From: Devosia sp.
Lineage (GTDB): Bacteria; Pseudomonadota; Alphaproteobacteria; Rhizobiales; Devosiaceae
DNA: 64,000 nt
Direction: 5' to 3'
Assembly (NCBI RefSeq): GCF_025809055.1
Contig: NZ_CP075529.1
Coordinates: forward strand, 2,591,501-2,655,500
The position numbers and the translations under genes were made by a program. Under the pieces are notes generated by a model. That model saw nothing but the letters and a program-made list of their open reading frames with translations. It had not been told where the DNA came from and did not search any database. This document shows, piece by piece, positions 32,875 through 40,924 of this stretch (position 1 is its first letter; the number at the start of each line of letters is the position of its first letter).

Positions 32875-34284
32875 ATGGTGGAGGCGGCAGAAAGCCAGAT
32901 CGGCGGGCGCATCAAGCGTCTGCGGCGTCAGCGGCGCCTCAATCAGGCCGATCTGGCGCAGGCCCTTGGCATTTCGCCCAGCTACCTCAACCTGATCGAA
33001 CACAACCGGCGCAAGGTGACGGTGCCCTTGCTGTTCTCCATTGCTGGTTATTTCGGGATCGAGCCCGGCGAACTTGTCGACAGCGATGAGGGCCGGCTGG
33101 TCGGAGACCTGATGGAGGCGTTTGGTGATGACCTGTTTGTCGACAGCGACATCACCAATCTCGAAATTCGCGACCTGGCTCACGCCAATCCGGCGGCGGC
33201 GCGCGCTGTGCTCAGGCTCTATGACCGCTATCGCCTGCTCGCCGGCGGCAATGCCCCGGCGGCTGCAGCCAGCGGCAATGAGCCGTTTCACCTGGCAACC
33301 GACGCGATCTCCGACTTCCTGCAGGCCAATTCCAATCACTTTCCGGCCCTGGAGGAGACGGCTGAACGCATCCGGGCCGACATCGACACGTCCGGCGACA
33401 GTTTCGAATCGGGTTTGAGGACCTATCTGTTCAATGTTTTCGGGATCGAGGTGCGGCTGGCCTCCCTGCCCAACGGGGTTGCCCGTCAGTTCGACAAGGG
33501 CCGCCAGCAGGTGCTGGTCTCCGATCTCCTGCCGGCCGAAACCGCAAATTTTCTGCTGGCGCAGCATCTGGCGCTGCAAGCGGCCGAGGCCGATATCGCC
33601 GGCATCATCGCCGAGGCCGACCTGCCGGATGGTGATGCGCCGCAGTTGGCCCGCAATGTGCTTTCGGCCTACTTCGCCGCCGCCCTGCTGATGCCCTATG
33701 CGCCGTTTCTCAAGGCCTGCCGCGATCATCGCTATGATATCGACCGCATCGGCCGACGCTTCGGCGCCAGCTTCGAGCAGGTCTGCCATCGCATGACCAC
33801 GCTGCAGCGCAAGGGCGCCTCGGGCATCCCCCTGCACCTGGTGCGGACCGACATTGCCGGCAATATTTCAAAACGCTTTTCGCTCTCGGGTATTCACATT
33901 CCGCGCCATTCCGGCGCCTGCCCGCGCTGGAACATCTACGCGGCCTTCATGGCCCCTGAGCGGATCAATGTGCAACTGAGCCAAATGCCGGACGGACAGC
34001 GCTATTTCTGCATCGCGCGCACCATCACCAAGGGCGATTACCGCTACAATGCGCCGCGCCGGCACCTGTCGATCGGCCTGGGCTGCGCCATCCATCACGC
34101 CCGCGACATGATCTATTCGGACGGCATCGACCTCGGCAGCGAGCAGCAAGTGGTGCCCATCGGGGTGGGTTGCCGGATTTGTCCGCGCATGGAATGCGGG
34201 CAGCGGGCCCATCCGCCTGCCGACCACCGCTTCCGGCTCGACGACGACATGAGACCGGAAAGCCTATACGCCAGAATGGCTTAG
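32875..34284 (+). CDS. XRE-family short-chain acyl-CoA-type regulator (ScfR/RamB-like)
   Basis: 469 residues. The N-terminal Cro/cI helix-turn-helix (about 8-65) reads GGRIKRLRRQRRLNQADLAQ then ISPSYLNLIEHNRR. The middle resembles the ImmA/IrrE region, but no HExxH is visible (QHLALQ at that place). The C-terminal region carries GCAIHHA and the Cys-rich GCRICPRMECGQRAHPP typical of this regulator family. RamB represses glyoxylate-cycle genes in corynebacteria, and alphaproteobacterial relatives respond to acyl-CoA. Position divergent from the aceA unit fits control of it. Its stop overlaps the stop of the convergent WYL gene by 4 nt. Confidence 0.9.
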   Translation: MVEAAESQIGGRIKRLRRQRRLNQADLAQALGISPSYLNLIEHNRRKVTVPLLFSIAGYFGIEPGELVDSDEGRLVGDLMEAFGDDLFVDSDITNLEIRDLAHANPAAARAVLRLYDRYRLLAGGNAPAAAASGNEPFHLATDAISDFLQANSNHFPALEETAERIRADIDTSGDSFESGLRTYLFNVFGIEVRLASLPNGVARQFDKGRQQVLVSDLLPAETANFLLAQHLALQAAEADIAGIIAEADLPDGDAPQLARNVLSAYFAAALLMPYAPFLKACRDHRYDIDRIGRRFGASFEQVCHRMTTLQRKGASGIPLHLVRTDIAGNISKRFSLSGIHIPRHSGACPRWNIYAAFMAPERINVQLSQMPDGQRYFCIARTITKGDYRYNAPRRHLSIGLGCAIHHARDMIYSDGIDLGSEQQVVPIGVGCRICPRMECGQRAHPPADHRFRLDDDMRPESLYARMA

Positions 34285-35006
34285 TTTTCCCGGTCGGCCA
34301 TGGTCTGGTGGTCGTGATGGCGGCGGTCGTGCACCCAGCTCTCGCGCCATTCGCGTTCCAGCGCGGCGCGGCGCTTGCCGTAGCGATCCTCGGTCAGCAC
34401 CAGGTTGACGATGCGGTCGGTGCGGAAGTTGCGAAAGTCCTGCCGCAACAGGCACCAGGCCGCAATGGTTTGTTTCCCTTCGTAAAACGCCAGTCCGACC
34501 GGCCAGATGGTGCGGCTTGTGGGGCGGCCCTGCTCGTCTTCGTAGTCGATGGTGACGGCGCGTTCCTGACGCATGGCGAGGCGGATATCGCCCAGCACCG
34601 GGACGGGCCGGCGCTGGCCCCAGATCGCCACCGGCCAAAGCGCGGTGTCGCTGATTCGGTCGCGCAGGTCCTCGGGCGAAGCGGTGGCGATCTTGGCCAG
34701 GGCATTGCGCGCGGCGGCGCCCAGGCCATCGTCCGGCTGGGCCTCGACCCAGCGCGCGCCCAGCACCAGGGCTTCCAGCTCCTCCGGGCTAAACATCAGT
34801 GGCGGCAGGAAAAAACCGGGCTTGAGCATATAGCCGATGCCGGCCTCGCCATCGATCGGGGCGCCAAGTCCGATCAGGGTCTGGATGTCCCGATAGAGCG
34901 TGCGAACCGAAACGCCCTGCTCTTCGGCCAGTGCCGCGGCGGTCACCGGACGGCGATGCCGGCGCAGCGCGTCCATGATGGAAAACAGCCGTTCGGTCTT
35001 GTCCAT
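34281..35006 (-). CDS. HTH/WYL-domain transcriptional regulator (YafY-like)
   Basis: 241 residues. The N-terminal winged helix (about 1-60) reads KTERLFSIMDALRRHRRPVT and GVSVRTLYRDIQTLIGLGAP. The WYL ligand-binding region (about 130-215) has AVTIDYEDEQGRPTSRTIWP, LAFYEGKQTIAAWCLLR and FRNFRTDRI. Such proteins usually repress a neighbouring gene and sense nucleotides or small ligands. The target is unknown; no divergent partner lies close, galM being co-directional. The C-terminus is His/Asp-rich. Confidence 0.9.
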   Translation of the reverse strand: MDKTERLFSIMDALRRHRRPVTAAALAEEQGVSVRTLYRDIQTLIGLGAPIDGEAGIGYMLKPGFFLPPLMFSPEELEALVLGARWVEAQPDDGLGAAARNALAKIATASPEDLRDRISDTALWPVAIWGQRRPVPVLGDIRLAMRQERAVTIDYEDEQGRPTSRTIWPVGLAFYEGKQTIAAWCLLRQDFRNFRTDRIVNLVLTEDRYGKRRAALEREWRESWVHDRRHHDHQTMADREN

Positions 35007-35132
35007 GATGCCGTCTCCGTCTGGCGCGGTGCTGCGTGAGGGAGGAATATTTGGCGCCTCGCCGCGTCATTTCGCGTCAGCAGGCCTGTCGCTCTTGCAT
35101 GCCTTAACGCTAGCGCATTGCTAGCACTTGCG

Positions 35133-36143
35133 TCACGCGATCTCGAACTCACACCAGTGGCTATAGGGGCGATCCGGCGCATAGATGACATTGGGGAAAT
35201 GCGGATTGTGAACCGCGTCGGCCAGCGCCTGATCTTCGAGGCAGAAGCCGGAATTCTTCCCATAGGTCTTGCCATTGAGGCCGGGTACCGGAATGTCGGT
35301 CCACACGCCATTATAGACCTGCAGCCCCGGCCGGTCGCTCCACAGCTTGAGCGTCAGATCGCCATCGGGCGCAACGACGCTGGCAATCGCGTCGCCGGTG
35401 CGCCGGCCGCTGTCGAGGACCATGCCGATATCGTATTGAACCGAAGCCCCATTGGCGTCCCGCATGGTGCGCGGCTGGCGCAGGTCATAGATGGTGCCGG
35501 CCGAAGGCAGGATGGCGCCGGTGGGGGCCAGATCCTCGCCCAGTTCGGTATAGGCGCTGGAATTGACCTGAATGGTGTGGTCGAGAACCGTGTCACTGGT
35601 GCCCAGGTTGAAATACTGGTGCTGCACCAGGCTGATGGGCGTCGGCTGGTCGGTCGTGGCGCTCAACTCGAGCCGCAGGCGATTGCCGGTGAGCGTATAG
35701 GTCGCGGCGAAATTGACATTGCCGGGATAGCCCATGGCGCCGTCGGGGGAAAAATGGGTGAACCGCACCGCATTATTGGCGCTGTCAACCTGGCCCTGCC
35801 AGACCTGGCGGCCAAGGCCTTGTTCGCCGCCGTGCAATTGCAGATCGCCGGCATTGGCGGGGAGCTTGTAGGTCACCCCATCGAGATCGAAGGACGCGCC
35901 CTTGATGCGATTGGCCACGCGCCCGGCCAGAGACCCCAGATGCGGGCTATGGGCGGGATAGGCATCGAAAGTGTCGAAGCCCAGCACCACCGAGCGTTCG
36001 CCACCGGCGACGGGCACCTTCCAGTCACGCACCACCACGCCATAGCCGATGATATCGACGGTGACGCCGGTTTCGCTGACGAGGCGGAACTGGTCGACCC
36101 GGTTACCCTCGAATTCACCGAAGCTGGATACGGAAATGGCCAC
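35133..36143 (-). CDS. galM: Aldose 1-epimerase (mutarotase)
   Basis: Interconverts alpha and beta anomers of aldoses. 336 residues: VVLGFDTFDAY, GRVANRIKGASFDLDGVTYKL (Asn-Arg of the substrate pocket), LQLHGGEQGLGRQVWQ (catalytic-region His), LVQHQYFNLG (second His) and LQVYNGVWTDIP. FCLEDQALADAVHNPHFPN holds the catalytic Glu. Divergent from the LacI-type repressor that precedes the xylose genes, so it may serve xylose or glucose anomer exchange in the same regulon. Confidence 0.94.
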   Translation of the reverse strand: MAISVSSFGEFEGNRVDQFRLVSETGVTVDIIGYGVVVRDWKVPVAGGERSVVLGFDTFDAYPAHSPHLGSLAGRVANRIKGASFDLDGVTYKLPANAGDLQLHGGEQGLGRQVWQGQVDSANNAVRFTHFSPDGAMGYPGNVNFAATYTLTGNRLRLELSATTDQPTPISLVQHQYFNLGTSDTVLDHTIQVNSSAYTELGEDLAPTGAILPSAGTIYDLRQPRTMRDANGASVQYDIGMVLDSGRRTGDAIASVVAPDGDLTLKLWSDRPGLQVYNGVWTDIPVPGLNGKTYGKNSGFCLEDQALADAVHNPHFPNVIYAPDRPYSHWCEFEIA

Positions 36144-36226
36144 GACATGCTCCCTGGTGCTGCGGGCTCATGCCCGATTTGGGCGGATGGTCTAGCCCTA
36201 TTGGCCTCTGCCTGCAACGGCGCACT

Positions 36227-36240
36227 TGACGTTTGCGTCA
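36227..36240. promoter_or_regulatory. Palindrome in the galM-lacI divergent region
   Basis: TGACG-tttg-CGTCA lies 49 nt before the regulator start and 84 nt before galM. It is a candidate operator for the LacI-family repressor; no second copy was found next to xylB. Confidence 0.3.
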
Positions 36241-36288
36241 CGGGAAACAAGTGTGCGCCGAAGTCAAAGAGATCGCGAGGGGGGCGGC

Positions 36289-37332
36289 TTGAGCGAAGAC
36301 AATGTGAAGCGCCGGGCCACTGTCCACGACGTGGCGCGCGCCGCCGGCGTATCCCTGGCCACGGTCGACCGGGTCCTGAACGGCAGGCCCGGCGTGCGTG
36401 CCGCGACCTCCGAAAAGGTCGAGGCGGCAATCGCCCAATTGGGCTTTTCGCGCGATCTCAATGCTTCGCTGATGGCCCGGGCCCGTGACCTCAGCCTGGT
36501 CTTTCTCATCCCCGATGGCAGCAACGAATTCATGGACGGGCTGGCCGCCTCGGTCGCCGGTCGCACCGGCACCGCCCTCGCCGACCGCATCGATCTCAAG
36601 ACCCGCCGGGTCCGGGCGCTCGATCCGGCCGACCTTGCCCGCCATCTCAATGACCTCGATCCGCGCCTGTGCGACTGCGCCGCGATCGTGGCCACCGAAG
36701 ACCCCGGCGTGACCGCGGCCGTCGATGCCGCCAACCGGCGCGGCATCGTCATCATGACGCTGGTTTCAGACCTGCCCGGCTCGGCGCGGCGGCATTTCAT
36801 CGGCATCGACAATGTCGCGGCCGGGCGCACCGCCGCCTCCCTGCTCGGCCGTTTTCTGCCCCAGGGCGGCAAGGTGGCGCTGGTGGCCGGGTCCCTGCAC
36901 CTGCGCGACCACGCCGACCGCCTGGCTGGGTTCGAGGCCACGCTGGCGCGGGAATTTCCGGCCATTTCGCTCATCGGCCCGCTCGAGGGCCATGACGAGC
37001 GAACCGAGACGGCGGCGCTTGTGAGCGCCATCCTGGCGGACCACCCGGACCTCGCCGGTCTCTACAATCTGGGCGCCGGCAATACCGGGCTGGTCTCGGC
37101 CCTGGAGCGATCGGGCCGCGCGGGGAGCCTGCGGGTCATTGCCCATGAACTGACCGAGCCGACCCGGGCTGGGCTCAAAAGCGGCGCCATCGACGTGGTG
37201 CTCGATCAAAACCCCGACGGGGAAATCCGCGAGGCGATTTCCGCGGCCCGCGCCTTGGCGCTGGGGACATCCGGCAGTGCCGTGACCAATCCCATCGAGA
37301 TCGGAATTTTTCTGCGGGACAATTTGCGGTAG
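36289..37332 (+). CDS. LacI-family transcriptional repressor, probable xylose regulator
   Basis: 347 residues. The N-terminal helix-turn-helix reads TVHDVARAAGVSLATVDRVLNGRPGV; the hinge and a periplasmic-binding-protein-like sugar domain follow (LSLVFLIPDGSNEFMDGL, FIGIDNVAAGRTAASLLGRF, DVVLDQNPDGEIREAI). The domain lacks a signal peptide. The TTG start has GAGG 8 nt upstream; a GTG 15 nt later is the alternative. It is divergent from galM and precedes xylB-xylA-GH43, so a xylose-responsive repressor is likely. Its last eleven residues (EIGIFLRDNLR) are exactly repeated by an orphan fragment at 37873-37908. Confidence 0.88.
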   Translation: MSEDNVKRRATVHDVARAAGVSLATVDRVLNGRPGVRAATSEKVEAAIAQLGFSRDLNASLMARARDLSLVFLIPDGSNEFMDGLAASVAGRTGTALADRIDLKTRRVRALDPADLARHLNDLDPRLCDCAAIVATEDPGVTAAVDAANRRGIVIMTLVSDLPGSARRHFIGIDNVAAGRTAASLLGRFLPQGGKVALVAGSLHLRDHADRLAGFEATLAREFPAISLIGPLEGHDERTETAALVSAILADHPDLAGLYNLGAGNTGLVSALERSGRAGSLRVIAHELTEPTRAGLKSGAIDVVLDQNPDGEIREAISAARALALGTSGSAVTNPIEIGIFLRDNLR

Positions 37333-37410
37333 GGCGCCTCGCCTTTTGAGCCCCGAAACGAACCCCACGCCGGCGTGCCCCCAATTGTGCAGGACCCACG
37401 GCTCTATAGC

Positions 37411-37484
37411 ACCCTCCCCCATTGTGGGGAGGGTAGCAGAGCTTGGGTCCGGCAGGGCCCTAGCGGCGCTTGGGAGGGGGTGGG
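37411..37484 (+). repeat. Family B mosaic palindrome, copy 3
   Basis: CCCTCCCCCATTGTGGGGAG hairpin, then GGTAGCAGAGCTTGGG and CCTAGCGGCGCTTGGGAGGG. It shares the layout of copies 1 and 2 with more divergence; a reverse-oriented relative follows at about 37528-37590. Confidence 0.6.
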
Positions 37485-37872
37485 AGGCCCCCAAGAAATC
37501 ATGCAGTCGCCTGGTACAGATACCCCCTCCTTCGCTACGCTAAGCCTGCGGCTAAGCTTCGCTTGCCCTCCCCTCAGGGGGGAGGGTGGGACAGAGCCGA
37601 CGAACCTTTTTTACAGAGTTCCCCGCAAAAAGCGGGGATCTCCGTTGGGGAATCCGCTGCGAAACAGAGGTTCCCGCTTTCGCGGGAATGACATTGTGGG
37701 TAGCTGAGGTCACCAGGGTGAACACTGCCCTGCCATTGAGCGGGGCTGCTGTACGCCGCGGGGTGGGGCGTGCGGCAATCCAACAGCAGCGGCAAGCGGT
37801 TCAACGCCGGCCATCACATCACCGGTCCAGCGTCACCGGGAGGATTTGATCCCGCCGATGCGATCGGGCGTT

Positions 37873-37908
37873 GAAATTGGGATTTTCCTGCGCGACAATC
37901 TGCGCTAG
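37873..37908 (+). pseudogene. Orphan 3' remnant of a second LacI-type regulator
   Basis: The 36 nt encode EIGIFLRDNLR and a stop, identical in protein to the end of the complete repressor at 36289-37332. The two DNA copies differ at 7 positions, all synonymous. Homology ends abruptly upstream. It looks like the last piece of a diverged homologue left when its gene was lost or replaced. Confidence 0.65.
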
Positions 37909-38001
37909 AAAGCGCGCCATCCAAACAGTGGCGGTGCCCGAAAAGTGGGCGAGGGAGGACGACCAGGTGTTTTTGCCAAATCATTTTGAGGTACGTGCCT
38001 C

Positions 38002-39465
38002 ATGACCTTTCTGGGCATCGATATCGGCACGTCCGGTGTCAAGGCGCTGCTGATCGACGCGGACGGAAAGGCGCTGGGCGAGGCTTCGGCGCCGGCCGTC
38101 GAACCGGTGCGCCCGCAACCGGGCTGGTCGGAGCAGAACCCGGCCGACTGGTGGGCGGCAACGCTCGGCGCCGTGGACAAGCTCAAGCAGAGCCATCCGC
38201 GCGAACTGGCGGCGGTCAAGGGCATCGGGCTTTCGGGGCATATGCATGGGGCAACCCTGCTCGGCGAGAACGACACCGTGTTGCGCCCCTGCATTCTCTG
38301 GAATGATGGCCGCTCGGCCAAGGAATGCGCGGAGATGGAAGCCGCCCTTCCCGCCCTGCGCGAGCTGGCGGGCAATATCGCCATGCCCGGCTTCACGGCG
38401 CCCAAGATCGCCTGGGTGCGCAAAAACGAGCCCGAGATTTTCCGGCAGATCAGAAAAGTCCTTTTGCCCAAGGCCTATGTGCGGCTGCTGCTGACCGGCG
38501 AGCATGTCGAGGACATGTCCGATGGTGCCGGAACGCTGTGGATGGATGTGGCGCGGCGCGACTGGTCGGACGCGCTGCTCGGCGTCACCGGGCTTGGCCG
38601 CGAGCACATGCCGCGGCTTGTCGAGGGCTCGGCCGTTTCGGCTGAACTCAAGGCTGAGTACGCGGCGCGCTGGGGCATGACCGGCCCGGTCGTGGTGGCT
38701 GGCGGTGCCGGTGACAATGCCGCCGCCGCCTGCGGCATCGGCGCCATCCGGCCCGGTGAAGGCTTTGTATCGCTGGGCACTTCGGGCGTGCTCTTCGTCT
38801 CCAATGAAAGTTTCAGCCCCAATACCGAGGGCGCCGTCCATGCCTTCTGCCATGCGGTGCCCGACACCTGGCACCAGATGGGCGTCATCCTGTCGGCCAC
38901 CGATTCGCTGAACTGGCTGTCCCGCATCACCGGCAGGAAGCAGGCCGAACTGTCGGGCGAAGCCGAATCCCAGTTCAAGGGGCCGGGCGAGACCATTTTC
39001 TTGCCCTATCTCTCGGGTGAGCGCACCCCGCACAACAACGCCAATGCCCGTGGATCGTTTACCGGCCTCAGCCAGTCCAGCGATCCGGCACAATTGGCCC
39101 AGGCCGTCATGGAGGGCGTGAGCTTTGCCATGCGCGACTGCCAGCGCGTGCTGAACGATGCCGGTACGCGCATCGACCGCCTGCTGGCGGTGGGTGGGGG
39201 CAGCAAGTCCGCCCTGTGGCTGAAGCTGCTCGCCACCAATCTCGACATGGAAATCGCGCTGCCCGAGGACGGCGATTTCGGCGGTGCCCTGGGTGCGGCC
39301 CGGCTCGGCCTCTGCGCCGCCACCGGCGCCAGACCGGCGGATGTCATGACCATGCCGCCGATTCTGAGGACGATTGCGCCCGACCAGAGCCTGTCGGCCG
39401 CCTATTCCGACCACTATGCGCGCTACCGCGCACTCTATTCCGCCATCGAGGAGGCACGTTCGTGA
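38002..39465 (+). CDS. xylB: Xylulokinase
   Basis: Phosphorylates D-xylulose to xylulose-5-phosphate. 487 residues of the FGGY kinase family: TFLGIDIGTSGVKALLID (phosphate loop) at the N-terminus, GIGLSGHMHGATLL, ILWNDGRSAKE and VVAGGAGDNAAAACGIGAI (with the catalytic Asp), then FVSLGTSGVLF and LLAVGGGSKSALWLKLLA for ATP binding. The Met-His pair in GHMHG is typical of xylulokinases. It overlaps xylA by 4 nt (GTGA), showing translational coupling. Confidence 0.96.
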   Translation: MTFLGIDIGTSGVKALLIDADGKALGEASAPAVEPVRPQPGWSEQNPADWWAATLGAVDKLKQSHPRELAAVKGIGLSGHMHGATLLGENDTVLRPCILWNDGRSAKECAEMEAALPALRELAGNIAMPGFTAPKIAWVRKNEPEIFRQIRKVLLPKAYVRLLLTGEHVEDMSDGAGTLWMDVARRDWSDALLGVTGLGREHMPRLVEGSAVSAELKAEYAARWGMTGPVVVAGGAGDNAAAACGIGAIRPGEGFVSLGTSGVLFVSNESFSPNTEGAVHAFCHAVPDTWHQMGVILSATDSLNWLSRITGRKQAELSGEAESQFKGPGETIFLPYLSGERTPHNNANARGSFTGLSQSSDPAQLAQAVMEGVSFAMRDCQRVLNDAGTRIDRLLAVGGGSKSALWLKLLATNLDMEIALPEDGDFGGALGAARLGLCAATGARPADVMTMPPILRTIAPDQSLSAAYSDHYARYRALYSAIEEARS

Positions 39466-40769
39466 GTGATTTTTTCAAAGGCCTGAGCCAGGTCAGGTAT
39501 GAGGGCCCCCAGAGCAAGAATGCGCTGGCCTATCGCCACTACAACAAGGACGAAGTGATCGCCGGCAAAAGGATGGAAGACCATATCCGTCCCGCCATCG
39601 CCTACTGGCATACCTTTGCCCAGGAAGGCGGCGACCCCTTTGGCGGCCGCACCTTCGACCGACCCTGGTTCGACAAGGGCCTTGAAGGCGCCAAGCTCAA
39701 GGCCGAAGTGGCCTTTGAATTCTTCGACCTGATCGACGTGCCCTACTTTGCCTTCCACGACGTGGACGTGGCGCCCGAGGGCGCGACGCTGGAGGAGAGC
39801 AACAAGAACCTGCGCGTTATCGGCGACATCATCGCCAGCAACATGCAAAAGAGCGGCAAGAAGCTGTTGTGGGGCACGGCCAACCTGTTCTCGAACCGCC
39901 GCTACATGGCCGGCGCTGCGACCAATCCCGATCCGGAAGTCTTCGCCTATGCGGCCGGACAGGTGAAGGCGGTGCTGGAGCTGACCCACGAACTGGGCGG
40001 CGAGAACTACGTGCTCTGGGGCGGCCGCGAAGGCTATGAAACCCTGCTCAACACCAAGATCGGCCAGGAATCCGATCAGATGGCCCGCTTCCTGACCCTG
40101 GTCATCGAGCATGCAGAAAAGATCGGCTTTACCGGCCAGATCCTGATCGAGCCCAAGCCGCAGGAGCCAAGCAAGCACCAGTACGACTACGACGTCGCCA
40201 CCGTTTACGGGTTCCTGCAGCGCTATGGCCTCGAAAAGAAGGTGAAGTGCAATATCGAAGTCGGCCATGCCTTCCTCGCCGGTCACTCCTTCGAGCACGA
40301 ACTGGCCGTGGCGAGCTCGCTGGGCATGCTCGGCTCGGTCGATGCAAACCGCAATGACCTGCAATCGGGCTGGGACACCGACCATTTCCCCAACAATGCC
40401 GGGGAAATGGCGCTGGCCTTCTACTACATCCTCAAGCAAGGTGGCCTGGGCAAGGGCGGCTTCAACTTCGACGCCAAGGTGCGCCGCCAGTCGCTCGACC
40501 CGGCCGACCTGCTGCACGGCCATATCCTGGGCCTCGATACCCTGGCGCGCGGTCTCAAGGGCGCCGTGGCCCTGATCGAGGACGGCGAATACGACAAATT
40601 GCTGGATGGCCGGTATGCTGGCTGGAATGCGGGCCTCGGCAAGGAAATCCTCGGCGGCAAGCTGAGCCTGTCCGACATCGCTGCCCGGGTGCAGGCGGAG
40701 ACGATCAACCCGCAGCCGAAATCGGGCCGCCAGGAATATCTCGAAAACCTGGTGAACCGGTTCGTCTAA
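39462..40769 (+). CDS. xylA: Xylose isomerase
   Basis: Interconverts D-xylose and D-xylulose. 435 residues, the class II length. Catalytic and metal residues are visible: FAFHDVDVAPEG (catalytic His), LIEPKPQEPSKHQYDYD (metal Glu), NIEVGHAFLAGHSFEHELA, GSVDANRND and WDTDHFPNN. The start is a GTG overlapping the xylB stop by 4 nt, with GAGGAGG 7-10 nt upstream, and gives MSDFFKGLSQVRYEG. The longer frame within xylB is not real. Confidence 0.97.
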   Translation: MSDFFKGLSQVRYEGPQSKNALAYRHYNKDEVIAGKRMEDHIRPAIAYWHTFAQEGGDPFGGRTFDRPWFDKGLEGAKLKAEVAFEFFDLIDVPYFAFHDVDVAPEGATLEESNKNLRVIGDIIASNMQKSGKKLLWGTANLFSNRRYMAGAATNPDPEVFAYAAGQVKAVLELTHELGGENYVLWGGREGYETLLNTKIGQESDQMARFLTLVIEHAEKIGFTGQILIEPKPQEPSKHQYDYDVATVYGFLQRYGLEKKVKCNIEVGHAFLAGHSFEHELAVASSLGMLGSVDANRNDLQSGWDTDHFPNNAGEMALAFYYILKQGGLGKGGFNFDAKVRRQSLDPADLLHGHILGLDTLARGLKGAVALIEDGEYDKLLDGRYAGWNAGLGKEILGGKLSLSDIAARVQAETINPQPKSGRQEYLENLVNRFV

Positions 40770-40780
40770 GCAACAGCCGA

Positions 40781-40908
40781 GCCCCTCCCCTCTCCCCTTG
40801 TGGGAGAGGGTGCCCGAAGGGCGGGTGAGGGGTATGTCTCAATCATCGCGACCCCTCATCCGGCGCTGCGCGCCACCTTCTCCCACAGGGGGAGAAGGGA
40901 AGACGGTG
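40781..40908. repeat. Family D palindromic mosaic element, copy 3
   Basis: CCCCTCCCC...GGTGAGGGG and CCCCTCATCC...CACCTTCTCCCAC arms with internal hairpins, separating xylA from the GH43 gene. The same type occurs at 12341-12467. Confidence 0.65.
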
Positions 40909-40924
40909 GCGGGGAGGAGGAAAC

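Larger units (their letters stand above)
37333..38001. other. 669-base intergenic region with palindromic repeats and a gene remnant
   Basis: Between the LacI-type gene and xylB. It holds a family B element (37411-37484), a second in reverse orientation (about 37528-37590), a short CGGGAA/TTCCCG palindrome set (about 37622-37692), the orphan regulator fragment and the xylB leader. No complete coding sequence is seen. Confidence 0.65.

Noticed and set aside
37987..38000. GAGGTACGTGCCTC near-palindrome before xylB as a repressor operator
   Set aside because: It contains the xylB ribosome site, has two mismatches and no matching copy in the galM-lacI gap.
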